Notes: a model not told the origin generated them from the letters alone. A stretch of 11,108 nt of DNA from Proteobacteria bacterium UBA1847 (GCA_002338605.1 DDIP01000393.1:1-11108), one strand, 5' to 3'; counted from the stretch's first letter, positions 1-7,026 are shown. Made by a program: numbers and translations.

Positions 1-164
1 TCGTATACGGTTCGCCGGCTCGCATAAAGAGCTGGGTCTGTAATTGTGGACTGCGGTTGTCGCTGTCCGCCGATCTAAACAGCGATGAGTCCGCAAGCTG
101 TGAATGTGGCAAGCGCTATCAGAAGAAAAAATCATCTGTAACTGAATTGAACCAGAGCACCTAG
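1..164 (+). CDS. Sugar N-acetyltransferase, hexapeptide-repeat (WbpD/WlbB type), C-terminal fragment
   Basis: This is the last 53 codons of a gene that begins upstream; the first complete codon is at base 3 and the stop is TAG at 162-164. The fragment starts with VYGSPARIKSWV, matching the 'V-x-G-x-PAR' sequence that closes the left-handed beta-helix of hexapeptide-repeat acyltransferases. It continues into a tail with two cysteine knuckles, CNCG (fragment residues 13-16) and CECGKRY (33-39), as in zinc-ribbon-like tails of some WlbB/WbpD-type enzymes. In that family the enzyme acetylates the 3-amino group of a UDP-2-acetamido-3-amino-uronic acid. The next gene is a matching aminotransferase only 15 bases downstream, which supports this role. 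The catalytic part lies outside the window, so the substrate is inferred. It could also be another hexapeptide transferase with the same tail. Confidence 0.7.
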   Translation, partial: VYGSPARIKSWVCNCGLRLSLSADLNSDESASCECGKRYQKKKSSVTELNQST

Positions 165-179
165 CAAGGGACAAAACCT

Positions 180-1361
180 ATGGCCGCAAACAAAGATATG
201 ACAGTGCCGTTGCTCGACCTGAAGGCGCAGTATGAATCGATCAGAGAGCCGGTTCGCAAGGCAATCGACGAAGTCTGTGAGAGTCAGTGGTTCGTAATGG
301 GCCCGAACGTAACGGAGCTGGAAGAACGGATTGCCGCGTACAGCGAGAGTGCGCATGGCATAGGTGTGTCCTCCGGTACGGATGCGCTGCTCGTAGCCTT
401 AATGGCGCTCGAGATTGGCCCGGACGATGCTGTTATCACGACCCCGTACACGTTTTTTGCTACCGGCGGAACGGTTGCGAGATTGGGTGCTACCCCTATT
501 TACTGTGACATCGACCCGGGGACATTTAACCTGGATCCGGCGGCAGTATCATCTCTGGTTGAAAATGATTGCGAGCGTGTCGGCGGAGCACTCGTGCACA
601 AGGCCAGCGGTAAAGTCGTAAAAGCACTCCTGCCGGTTCACTTGTACGGACAAACAGCGGACATGGCGGCGTTGATGAAGATCGCCGAGGATCATGACCT
701 TCGCGTTGTTGAAGACGCTGCGCAATCTATCGGGTCGGAATACATCGACGGCCGCAGGGCGGGCTCGATAGGGGATGTCGGCTGTTTTTCATTTTTCCCG
801 AGCAAGAATCTCGGCGCGTTCGGTGATGGCGGCATGTGCACCAGCAACGACGACGAACTCGCTGAACGCATTCGGGTTCTCAGATTGCATGGCGGAAAGC
901 CGAAATATTATCACTCACTGGTGGGTGGAAATTTCAGGCTCGATGCGCTGCAGGCTGCAGTTCTTTTGGTCAAGCTTCAGTACCTGGATGAGTGGACCGC
1001 GAGCCGGCAGGCAAACGCAAAATCATACGATGCTGCTATCAGCGCAGCCGGTCTGGATGGCAAGATCACCGCACCGCCCACGCGTACGGGGAAACGGCAT
1101 ATTTACAATCAGTTTGTCATCCGTGCGGAACGCCGGGATGAACTGCGGCAGTTTTTGGGCGACGCGGGTATTGGTACGGAAATCTATTACCCGGTACCCC
1201 TGCATTTACAGAAGTGTTTTGCCTATCTGGGCTATGCGGAAGGTGATTGTCCGGAATCGGAACGGGCGGCCGGTGAGACGATTGCGTTGCCGATCTACCC
1301 TGAGTTGATGGAAAAACAGATTCAGTACGTGGTCGACAAAATCTCGGCATTTTACAGCTAG
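180..1361 (+). CDS. DegT/DnrJ/EryC1 family sugar aminotransferase (WbpE-like)
   Basis: A 393-residue PLP-dependent aminotransferase of fold type I that would convert a 3-keto (or 4-keto) nucleotide sugar to the amino sugar, normally with glutamate as donor, in the cytoplasm. Family signatures are clear: SSGTDAL (64-70) for phosphate binding, VVEDAAQS (176-183) with the PLP-ring aspartate D179, and FFPSKNLGAFGDGG (205-218) with the PLP lysine K209. Compared with P. aeruginosa WbpE as I recall it, there is an extra stretch of roughly 15 residues around 130-148, before PVHLYGQ. The ATG at 180 has AAGGGA at 166-171; an in-frame ATG at 198 is an alternative. It sits between an acetyltransferase and a 2-epimerase, which fits the WbpE step to a 2-acetamido-3-amino uronic acid. 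The family is certain and the exact sugar is inferred. Confidence 0.93.
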   Translation: MAANKDMTVPLLDLKAQYESIREPVRKAIDEVCESQWFVMGPNVTELEERIAAYSESAHGIGVSSGTDALLVALMALEIGPDDAVITTPYTFFATGGTVARLGATPIYCDIDPGTFNLDPAAVSSLVENDCERVGGALVHKASGKVVKALLPVHLYGQTADMAALMKIAEDHDLRVVEDAAQSIGSEYIDGRRAGSIGDVGCFSFFPSKNLGAFGDGGMCTSNDDELAERIRVLRLHGGKPKYYHSLVGGNFRLDALQAAVLLVKLQYLDEWTASRQANAKSYDAAISAAGLDGKITAPPTRTGKRHIYNQFVIRAERRDELRQFLGDAGIGTEIYYPVPLHLQKCFAYLGYAEGDCPESERAAGETIALPIYPELMEKQIQYVVDKISAFYS

Positions 1362-1364
1362 GCA

Positions 1365-2489
1365 ATGCGTACTGTCAGCATAGTCGGGGCTCGCCCACAA
1401 TTCGTCAAACTGGCCCCGGTCAGTCGGGCGATGTCGTGTGCCCAGGATCAGGGTCGCCCCGCAATAGAAGACTTTATCGTGCATACGGGCCAACACTACG
1501 ATCCGGGGCTTTCGGATATTTTTTTCTCGGAACTGGATATCCCGGCGCCGGGTATCGATCTGAATATTGGCTCGGGGGCGCACGGAGAGCAAACGGCTCG
1601 AATGCTGCAAGGGATTGAACGCGTGCTGTTGGACATTCAGCCGGACATGGTGGTCATTTACGGCGATACGAATTCCACGCTCGCAGGTGCGCTCGCGGCC
1701 TCCAAACTGCACATTCCCATCGCGCATATCGAAGCAGGCCTCAGGAGTTTCGACAGGGCAATGCCAGAGGAAATAAATCGGGTAGTGTCTGATCATGTTT
1801 CCGACATCCTGTTCGCGCCAACAACAACTGCGATGGAGAATCTGGGGAACGAGCATCTGTCCGACAGATCCATTCTCGTCGGTGACGTCATGCTCGATGC
1901 CATCCGGTTCAATAGCAGCTTATCCCTGCTGAAGTCGAAAATTCTCGACAAGCTGCAACTCGAGGGCCAGCGTTACGGTGTCGCGACATTGCACCGTGCT
2001 GCCAATACTGACAGCGGTCGCCTGCGACTCCTGCTCGACTCTCTAAACCGGGTTGCCAGCGACTATTTGCCCGTTGTCTTTCCAGTGCATCCGCGGACCG
2101 TCGCCCGAATCAGCACTGAGTGCCCGGACTGGAAACCCGGGCCGCGGCTGATGGTGGTTGATCCTGTCGGGTATCTCGACATGATCAGGCTGACCGAGAT
2201 TGCCAGCGTGGTGTTGACCGATTCCGGGGGACTGCAAAAAGAGGCGTTCTTCCTGAATACACCCTGCATAACCCTTCGGGATGAGACCGAATGGCCTGAG
2301 ACGGTGGACGGAGGCGGCAATATTCTGGTCGGTACATCGCAGGACAAGATCCACCAAGCTGTGGGAAAGGTTCTCAGTCTTGCCGCGGACGGCGATTCCA
2401 AACCCTCTTTTTCAGCGGAAAAGTACTTTGGAGACGGCGACGCCGCAGGGAAAATCGTGGCGGAAATCGCCGATTTCTTGTCGCGCTAG
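1365..2489 (+). CDS. wecB: UDP-N-acetylglucosamine 2-epimerase, non-hydrolysing (WecB/WbpI family)
   Basis: A 374-residue cytoplasmic epimerase of the GT-B-like WecB family, which inverts C2 of UDP-GlcNAc or of a UDP-2,3-diacetamido-glucuronic acid to the manno form. Motifs are in the expected order: GARPQFVKL (8-16), GDTNS (100-104), HIEAGLRS (121-128), PEEINR (134-139), TLHR (208-211), HPRT (242-245), TDSGG (285-289) and the LRDETEWPETV region (304-314). The tryptophan after TE resembles WbpI-type enzymes more than housekeeping WecB as I recall them. Together with the WbpE- and WbpD-like neighbours this favours a diacetamido-uronate epimerase; the symbol given is the family name. The ATG lies 3 bases after the aminotransferase stop with almost no ribosome site of its own, so translational coupling is likely. 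Length is normal for the family and no key residue is missing by eye. Confidence 0.93.
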   Translation: MRTVSIVGARPQFVKLAPVSRAMSCAQDQGRPAIEDFIVHTGQHYDPGLSDIFFSELDIPAPGIDLNIGSGAHGEQTARMLQGIERVLLDIQPDMVVIYGDTNSTLAGALAASKLHIPIAHIEAGLRSFDRAMPEEINRVVSDHVSDILFAPTTTAMENLGNEHLSDRSILVGDVMLDAIRFNSSLSLLKSKILDKLQLEGQRYGVATLHRAANTDSGRLRLLLDSLNRVASDYLPVVFPVHPRTVARISTECPDWKPGPRLMVVDPVGYLDMIRLTEIASVVLTDSGGLQKEAFFLNTPCITLRDETEWPETVDGGGNILVGTSQDKIHQAVGKVLSLAADGDSKPSFSAEKYFGDGDAAGKIVAEIADFLSR

Positions 2490-2510
2490 ACTGTGGCGCA
2501 GTTCCGATTC

Positions 2511-2536
2511 CAAGTGTGCAGCAGTTCCACACCTTG
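2511..2536 (+). terminator. Weak stem-loop after the epimerase gene
   Basis: CAAGTGTG (2511-2518) can pair with CACACCTTG (2528-2536) with one bulged C around a 9-base loop, 21 bases after the epimerase stop. No run of T follows, so it is not a classical intrinsic terminator. It could be a partial terminator, an RNA-end stabiliser or chance. Confidence 0.25.
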
Positions 2537-2549
2537 CCGACCGTGTCTG

Positions 2550-2558
2550 TGCGATAAT
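2550..2558 (+). promoter_or_regulatory. Extended -10 promoter candidate for the oxidoreductase operon
   Basis: TGCGATAAT is a full extended -10 element: TGn followed by GATAAT, five of six matches to TATAAT. It lies in the only sizeable gap (165 bases) inside the biosynthetic genes, about 95 bases before the next start codon. The nearest -35-like hexamer, TTGCCG at 2534-2539, is only 13 bases away, too close for normal spacing, so the extended -10 would have to carry the promoter. It would drive the eight-gene run from 2655 to 9626. Confidence 0.42.
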
Positions 2559-2645
2559 TCGCGCGCCAAACGATTATGAGAAGCCTGTGGCCGGTGGAAA
2601 CCGCCTGCAGCCGGATTTGTGTTGAACTGTGCCTGTCGAGTCGAA

Positions 2646-2650
2646 GGAAG
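2646..2650 (+). promoter_or_regulatory. Ribosome binding site deciding the oxidoreductase start
   Basis: GGAAG, within AAGGAAG, lies 4 bases before the ATG at 2655. It favours that ATG over the in-frame TTG at 2619, whose extra 12 residues would be cysteine- and arginine-rich and would precede the Rossmann strand. Confidence 0.6.
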
Positions 2651-2654
2651 ACGA

Positions 2655-3662
2655 ATGAGTGAAATTGCGGTCGTAGGAATTGGTGGCTGGGGCAAAAACC
2701 TGGCGAGAAACTACTTTGAAATTGGCGAGGCCAATTTGCGGTACGTTTGCGACCTCGACGAAAAAAAACTGAAGGCCGCGCACAGCCAGTATCCCGGCGT
2801 GCGTTGCACAACCGATTTCGAAGAAATGCTGAAAGATCCGGAATTGGACGCTGTCGTAATCGCGACGACGGGCCCAACGCATTATCGACTGGCGAGAATG
2901 GCACTGCTGGCAAAAAAGGATGTGTATGTTGAAAAGCCTTTCGTGCTTGAGGTGCCTCAAGCCGAAGAGCTGATAGAGCTCGCGGAGTCGACAGGTCGAA
3001 TCCTTATGGTAGGGCACCTGCTGGAATATCATCCGGTTGTGATCAAGTTAAAGGAGATGATCGACTCCGGTGAGCTCGGCGACATCTACTACGTCTATAG
3101 CCAACGTCTCAATCTCGGTACCGTCAGAGAAGACGAAAATGCTTTGTGGAATTTTGCGCCACACGATATTTCGGTAATACTGTATTTGTTGGGCAAAGAG
3201 CCTGTTGACATCTCGGCTCGTGGCCAGTCCTATTTGAGAGAGGGAGTCGAGGACGTTGTGTTCTTCACGCTCACGTTTTCGGACAATTCGATGGCGAGTA
3301 TCCAGGTTAGCTGGCTGGACCCTCACAAAGTACGCAAACTGACCATTGTTGGAAGCAACAAGATGGCTGTTTTCGATGATCTCGAGTCCAATGAGAAACT
3401 GAAGGTGTACGACAAAGGTGCGCAGAGGTCATCTGAATACAACACCTACGCCGAGTATATTGGACTGCGTTTCGGCGACATCACGATCCCCTACATAAAG
3501 ACCGGAGAACCGCTGCGCGCGGAATGCTTGCACTTTCTGGATTGCATCAAGAATAGAACGCAGCCCGTGAGTGACGGACATGATGGTCTGCGTGTCGTTC
3601 GTGTACTCGACGCGGCACAGCGCTCGCTCAAGGCAAATGGGGCCCCGGTCTCACTGGGATGA
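2655..3662 (+). CDS. Gfo/Idh/MocA family NAD(P)-dependent oxidoreductase
   Basis: A 335-residue sugar dehydrogenase. The Rossmann strand begins at once (EIAVVGIGGWGKNL, with GxGxxG at 8-13). The family hallmark EKP is at 93-95, and the catalytic-site segment WNFAPHDISVILYLLG (165-180) holds the H170-D171 pair. The C-terminal half forms the usual alpha/beta substrate domain. It probably oxidises or reduces a nucleotide-sugar hydroxyl/keto group in the cytoplasm. In diamino-uronate pathways a member of this family (WbpB/WlbA) makes the 3-keto sugar for the aminotransferase. This sequence does not resemble WbpB as I remember it; the NLG...R..(E/D)NALW..APHD pattern belongs to a different common branch found in surface-glycan clusters. 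Start choice is ATG 2655 with GGAAG upstream. Its stop overlaps the first possible ATG of the next gene. Family certain, substrate unknown. Confidence 0.9.
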   Translation: MSEIAVVGIGGWGKNLARNYFEIGEANLRYVCDLDEKKLKAAHSQYPGVRCTTDFEEMLKDPELDAVVIATTGPTHYRLARMALLAKKDVYVEKPFVLEVPQAEELIELAESTGRILMVGHLLEYHPVVIKLKEMIDSGELGDIYYVYSQRLNLGTVREDENALWNFAPHDISVILYLLGKEPVDISARGQSYLREGVEDVVFFTLTFSDNSMASIQVSWLDPHKVRKLTIVGSNKMAVFDDLESNEKLKVYDKGAQRSSEYNTYAEYIGLRFGDITIPYIKTGEPLRAECLHFLDCIKNRTQPVSDGHDGLRVVRVLDAAQRSLKANGAPVSLG

Positions 3663-3669
3663 AAAAGTC

Positions 3670-3677
3670 AGGAAAGG
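3670..3677 (+). promoter_or_regulatory. Ribosome binding site favouring the internal ATG of the deacetylase
   Basis: AGGAAAGG ends 2 bases before the ATG at 3680, with its AGGA core at 3670-3673, six bases from that start. The alternative ATG at 3659, which overlaps the previous stop as ATGA, has only a weak CTGGG upstream. The site favours 3680, but coupling at 3659 cannot be excluded. Confidence 0.5.
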
Positions 3678-3679
3678 CC

Positions 3680-4660
3680 ATGAAGGAAGAATCAACGAAT
3701 CGTCGAATTGCAAGTCTGTCGCTGGACTTGGATAACCAGTGGTCTTACATGAAAACCCACGGCGACCCGGGCTGGAAAACATTTCCTTCATACCTGGACT
3801 GGTCTGTGCCACGGATTCTGGAGTTCCTCAAGAAGCGCGACCAGAAAATTACGTTTTTCATCGTGGGCCAGGATGCTGCACAGGATTGCAATGCCGATGC
3901 GATGCGGGCAATCAGCGAGGACAAGCACGAGATCGGAAATCACAGTTTTCATCATGAGCCCTGGTTACATACCTACTCCGAAGAGGAAATGGAAAAGGAA
4001 CTTGAGCTGGCTGAACAAGCCATTGTCGGCGCAACAGGGCAGATGCCGCGCGGGTTCCGGGGGCCTGGATTCAGTCTATCGGATATCACACTGCGCACGC
4101 TTTCGCGCCGCGGTTACAAGTATGATGCAACCGTTTTTCCCAACCTTCTGAATCCGCTGGCACGAGCCTATTTTTTTGCAACCAGCTCTCTGACCGCCGA
4201 GGAAAAGGAGCAAAGAAAGGAGCTCTTCGGAACATGGCGAGATGCACTTCGACCGGTGAAACCGTTTCAATGGGTTATTGACGATCAGGATTTGATGGAG
4301 TTGCCGGTTACTACCATGCCCTTGTTCAAGACACCGATACATCTGAGTTACATTCTGTTCGCGTCGCGGTACTCCCGCACTCTTGCAATGATGTATTTCC
4401 GGCTTGGACTGCTGATGTGCCGAATTACAGGAACTGCGCCGTCGCTTTTGCTGCATCCGCTGGATTTCATCGGTTGCGATGATGTTGGCGAGCTCGCATT
4501 TTTCCCGGGAATGGACATGCTGGCGGCGGACAAAATGAGTATTGTTTCGCAAGTTCTTGACATACTGGAGGAGCATTTTGAGCCGGTGACTGTCGGTGAG
4601 CATATTGATGCACTTGATCCCCCATTTCGTCGACTTGAGCTCGAGGCGTCACGAGGCTGA
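3680..4660 (+). CDS. Polysaccharide deacetylase (NodB/CE4-like) family protein
   Basis: A 326-residue protein (333 if begun at ATG 3659) related to the NodB-type, metal-dependent carbohydrate esterase 4 fold, which removes N- or O-acetyl groups from sugars. From the 3680 start, motif 1 is SLDLDNQW (14-21) with D16 and D18 in place of the classical TFDDG. Motif 2 is HEIGNHSFHH (83-92) with metal-type histidines H88 and H92. Motif 3 is the RGFRGPGFS region (124-132), and a late LLLHPLDF (256-263) supplies the usual His/Asp pair. No signal peptide or obvious membrane anchor is seen, so it likely works in the cytoplasm on a nucleotide sugar or lipid-linked intermediate. Its place before a carrier protein, ligase and acyltransferases suggests it frees an amine for re-acylation. 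That role is inferred; a deacetylase acting on a finished glycan is the alternative. Confidence 0.85.
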   Translation: MKEESTNRRIASLSLDLDNQWSYMKTHGDPGWKTFPSYLDWSVPRILEFLKKRDQKITFFIVGQDAAQDCNADAMRAISEDKHEIGNHSFHHEPWLHTYSEEEMEKELELAEQAIVGATGQMPRGFRGPGFSLSDITLRTLSRRGYKYDATVFPNLLNPLARAYFFATSSLTAEEKEQRKELFGTWRDALRPVKPFQWVIDDQDLMELPVTTMPLFKTPIHLSYILFASRYSRTLAMMYFRLGLLMCRITGTAPSLLLHPLDFIGCDDVGELAFFPGMDMLAADKMSIVSQVLDILEEHFEPVTVGEHIDALDPPFRRLELEASRG

Positions 4661-4690
4661 AATCCAGAAAGTAGTTACAAGGTAGATAAT

Positions 4691-4981
4691 ATGCAGCAAG
4701 AAATCGTTGAATTGATCATTAAAACGGCAAAAGAGCTTGGTGACGAAGAGTTGTCGCTTTCGCAGGAGTTGAACGCAGACACTCAGCTCTTTGGAAAGGA
4801 CGGTGTCCTCGACTCCATGGGCCTCGTAACGCTTATCATTGCGGTCGAGCAGGCGATTGAAGACCGATACGAGGTATCTGTTGCACTCGCCGACGAGAAG
4901 GCCCTGTCCCAAGCGCGGAGTCCGTATCGTTCAGTTACCCGACTTGCAGAGTACGCTGCAGGCCAGATGCAGGACACCTAG
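4691..4981 (+). CDS. Stand-alone acyl carrier protein
   Basis: A 96-residue acidic helical carrier protein. The phosphopantetheine attachment motif is DSMGLV (41-46) with S42 as the modified serine, preceded by GVL as in typical carrier proteins. The family usually runs about 75-90 residues; this one has an extended third-helix region (about 65-85). It would hold an acyl group as a thioester in the cytoplasm after modification by a 4'-phosphopantetheinyl transferase (not in this window). It is not the fatty-acid AcpP: neighbours are a reductase and an AMP-ligase, and it lies in a glycan cluster. AAGG at 4679-4682, 8 bases before ATG 4691, supports the start. The next gene begins 3 bases after the stop. 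The cargo is unknown. Confidence 0.9.
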   Translation: MQQEIVELIIKTAKELGDEELSLSQELNADTQLFGKDGVLDSMGLVTLIIAVEQAIEDRYEVSVALADEKALSQARSPYRSVTRLAEYAAGQMQDT

Positions 4982-4984
4982 ACA

Positions 4985-5683
4985 ATGTCGGCACCTGTCA
5001 CTCTGATAACCGGCACGCGCAAGGGAATCGGCCGCCACCTGGCTGAATACTATTGTGACCGTGGTCATATCGTATACGGATGCAGTCGTGGCGATCCCGG
5101 CTGGAGCAGGGAAAACTACAAGCATTTCGTTGCCGATGTTTCGAATGAAGGTGAAGTCAAGCCGATATTTTCTGCGATTCGACGTGAGCATGGGCGCCTG
5201 GACAACTTGCTGAACAACGCTGGCATCGCTTCCATGAATCACTCAATTCTTACACCGATGGACACGGTAAAGAAGATAATGGAAACCAACGTAATCGGCA
5301 GCTTCCTGTTCTGTCGAGAAGCGGCAAAGTTGATGAAGGCCAACAAGTACGGAAGGATAGTGAATTTCTCCACAGTTGCGGTGCCACTCAAGCTTGAGGG
5401 TGAAGCCGCGTACGTGGCTTCAAAATCGGCCGTCGAGGGTCTCACTAACGTCTTGTCTCGAGAGTTTGCAAGCTTCGGCGTTACCGTGAATGTAGTAGGT
5501 CCTGTTCCGATCGAGACAGACCTGATTCGTGCCGTGCCGAAAGAGAAGATCGAAGCACTGGTTGCTCGGCAGGCGATCAAGCGACTGGGCCAAATGGAGG
5601 ACGTTGTTAACGTAGTCGATTTCTTTCTCAAGAGAGAAAGTGAGTTCATTACCGGCCAAAGCCTCTACCTCGGAGGCGTGTAG
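4985..5683 (+). CDS. SDR family oxidoreductase, 3-oxoacyl-ACP reductase (FabG)-like
   Basis: A 232-residue classical short-chain dehydrogenase/reductase. The dinucleotide motif TGTRKGIG is at 9-16, NNAG at 77-80, the structural N at 102, and the catalytic S129, Y143 and K147 (YVASK) are all present. The C-terminus ends GQSLYLGGV, the usual site of the conserved GQ...GG ending of FabG-like enzymes. Next to a carrier protein, the simplest role is NAD(P)H-dependent reduction of a 3-oxoacyl group on that carrier to a 3-hydroxyacyl group. Comparable reductases serve the hydroxybutyryl-type decorations of viosamine in Pseudomonas syringae flagellin glycans. It starts 3 bases after the carrier gene with little ribosome-site signal of its own and overlaps the next start by one base. 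A sugar substrate is the main alternative. Confidence 0.88.
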   Translation: MSAPVTLITGTRKGIGRHLAEYYCDRGHIVYGCSRGDPGWSRENYKHFVADVSNEGEVKPIFSAIRREHGRLDNLLNNAGIASMNHSILTPMDTVKKIMETNVIGSFLFCREAAKLMKANKYGRIVNFSTVAVPLKLEGEAAYVASKSAVEGLTNVLSREFASFGVTVNVVGPVPIETDLIRAVPKEKIEALVARQAIKRLGQMEDVVNVVDFFLKRESEFITGQSLYLGGV

Positions 5684-7026
5684 TGCATATTGAATTCCTG
5701 AGGCAAAAGTTTGCCGAGTCCAGCGGAGCCGATGCGCTTGTATGGCACAATCAAGTGTTCACGTATCAGCATCTGCTCGACGAAATCGACAATTGGTTTC
5801 GTATTCTCGATTCCGAGAAAATCGAGAAAGGATCGGTTGTCAGCATTGAGGCGGATTTTTCGCCACGCGCGATTGCACTGATGCTCGCATTGGTCGATCG
5901 AAATTGCGTGATCGTACCGTTGAGCAGTTCAGTAGCGAATCAAATTCCCGAATTCCGCGAGATCGCGCAGGTTGAGGTTGTTATTTCATTTAGCGCCGAC
6001 GATGTTCCCGATATTAGCCGGACAGGCAATACTGTAACCCACCCGGTCTTACTGGGGCTGAAGAACATTGAGCACCCGGGATTGATCTTGTTTTCCTCCG
6101 GGTCAACCGGAAAAAGCAAGGCGGCAGTGCACGACTTTGTGCCCATGTTGCAGAAGTACAAATTGCAACGTCATTCATTGCGCACGATTACTTTTCTTCT
6201 GTTCGATCATATCGGTGGTGTGAATACGCTGCTTTACAACCTGTCCAACGCGGGTTGTGTAATTACAGTTGCAGATCGAAGGCCGGAAACGGTGTGCGAA
6301 ACGATCGACAAATACGGCGTCGAGTTGTTGCCTACGTCACCGACTTTTCTGAACCTGATGTTGATGAGTGGCGCGCTGGAGACGAGGAAGCTCGACAGCC
6401 TGAAGATGATTACGTACGGCACAGAGGTGATGCCGGAGAGCACCCTGGCGCGCATTCACGAGCTGCTGCCAAACGTGAAATTGTTGCAGACCTATGGCTT
6501 ATCCGAAGTAGGCATACTCAGATCGAAGTCGAAATCGTCCGATTCGCTGTGGGTTCAGGTTGGCGGCGAAGGATTTGAGACGAGAATCGTGGACGGCCTT
6601 CTCGAGATTCGGGCGGAGTCTGCGATGCTTGGCTATCTGAATGCGCCAAGTCCGTTCACGGATGACGGATGGTTCAAAACAGGCGATGCGGTTGAGGTTG
6701 ACGGCGAGTACATCAAAATACTTGGCCGCAAGTCTGAAATTATCAATGTCGGCGGTGAGAAGGTTTATCCGGCTGAGATTGAAAGCATATTGCAGACGAT
6801 GGATGGTGTTGTTGAGGTCGTTGTCAGCGCCGAGCCGCACCCGCTAACCGGCAATATCGTTGTCGCTCGCGTAAAACTGAGTTCGAACGAAGATCTTCCG
6901 CAATTTCGCAAGCGCATGCGCGAGTTTTGCTCGTCAAAGCTCGCGCGTTTCAAGGTTCCTCAAAAGGTTGAGCTGGTCGATCAGTCACTTCATGGGGAGC
7001 GCTTCAAGAAAATGAGGAAATTTTGA
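5683..7026 (+). CDS. AMP-forming acyl-CoA/acyl-ACP ligase (ANL superfamily)
   Basis: A 447-residue adenylate-forming enzyme, short compared with the common 500-550 residues, mostly through a compact N-terminal part. Core motifs are all visible: P-loop SSGSTGKSK (138-146), YGLSE (271-275), TGD with D335, LGRK (348-351), INVGGEKVYPAEIE (354-367), and a C-terminal FKKMRKF (441-447) that gives the catalytic lysine (probably K442). It would activate a carboxylic acid with ATP and pass it to CoA or, more likely here, to the phosphopantetheine arm of the carrier protein two genes upstream. The start is GTG, overlapping the previous TAG by one base (TAGTG), so coupled translation is likely. The acid it uses cannot be read from sequence by eye; a DltA-like amino-acid activation is possible but less favoured. 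Confidence 0.9.
   Translation: MHIEFLRQKFAESSGADALVWHNQVFTYQHLLDEIDNWFRILDSEKIEKGSVVSIEADFSPRAIALMLALVDRNCVIVPLSSSVANQIPEFREIAQVEVVISFSADDVPDISRTGNTVTHPVLLGLKNIEHPGLILFSSGSTGKSKAAVHDFVPMLQKYKLQRHSLRTITFLLFDHIGGVNTLLYNLSNAGCVITVADRRPETVCETIDKYGVELLPTSPTFLNLMLMSGALETRKLDSLKMITYGTEVMPESTLARIHELLPNVKLLQTYGLSEVGILRSKSKSSDSLWVQVGGEGFETRIVDGLLEIRAESAMLGYLNAPSPFTDDGWFKTGDAVEVDGEYIKILGRKSEIINVGGEKVYPAEIESILQTMDGVVEVVVSAEPHPLTGNIVVARVKLSSNEDLPQFRKRMREFCSSKLARFKVPQKVELVDQSLHGERFKKMRKF

Noticed and set aside
1..10. The 10-mer TCGTATACGG at 1-10 occurs again at 5070-5079, suggesting a repeat.
   Set aside because: Both copies encode a V-Y-G stretch in unrelated genes (acetyltransferase tail and SDR), and flanking bases do not match, so it is chance.
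1206..1856. Long minus-strand open frame of 216 codons.
   Set aside because: It is antisense to two clear genes, its translation is rich in R, H and C with no recognisable motif, and it has no convincing start context. The same holds for minus-strand frames at 2374-2913, 4076-4603 and 7395-7880.
2619..2654. TTG at 2619 as the start of the oxidoreductase.
   Set aside because: It adds 12 non-conserved residues before the Rossmann strand; the ATG at 2655 has a good GGAAG site and the usual N-terminus.
4159..4180. TGGCACG followed by a T run and TTGCA resembles a sigma-54 promoter.
   Set aside because: The GG to GC spacing is too long and it lies inside the deacetylase coding sequence.
4691..7026. 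Carrier protein plus adenylating enzyme as a small NRPS.
   Set aside because: No condensation or thioesterase domain is present, the carrier is a free acidic ACP beside a FabG-like reductase, and the setting is a polysaccharide cluster.
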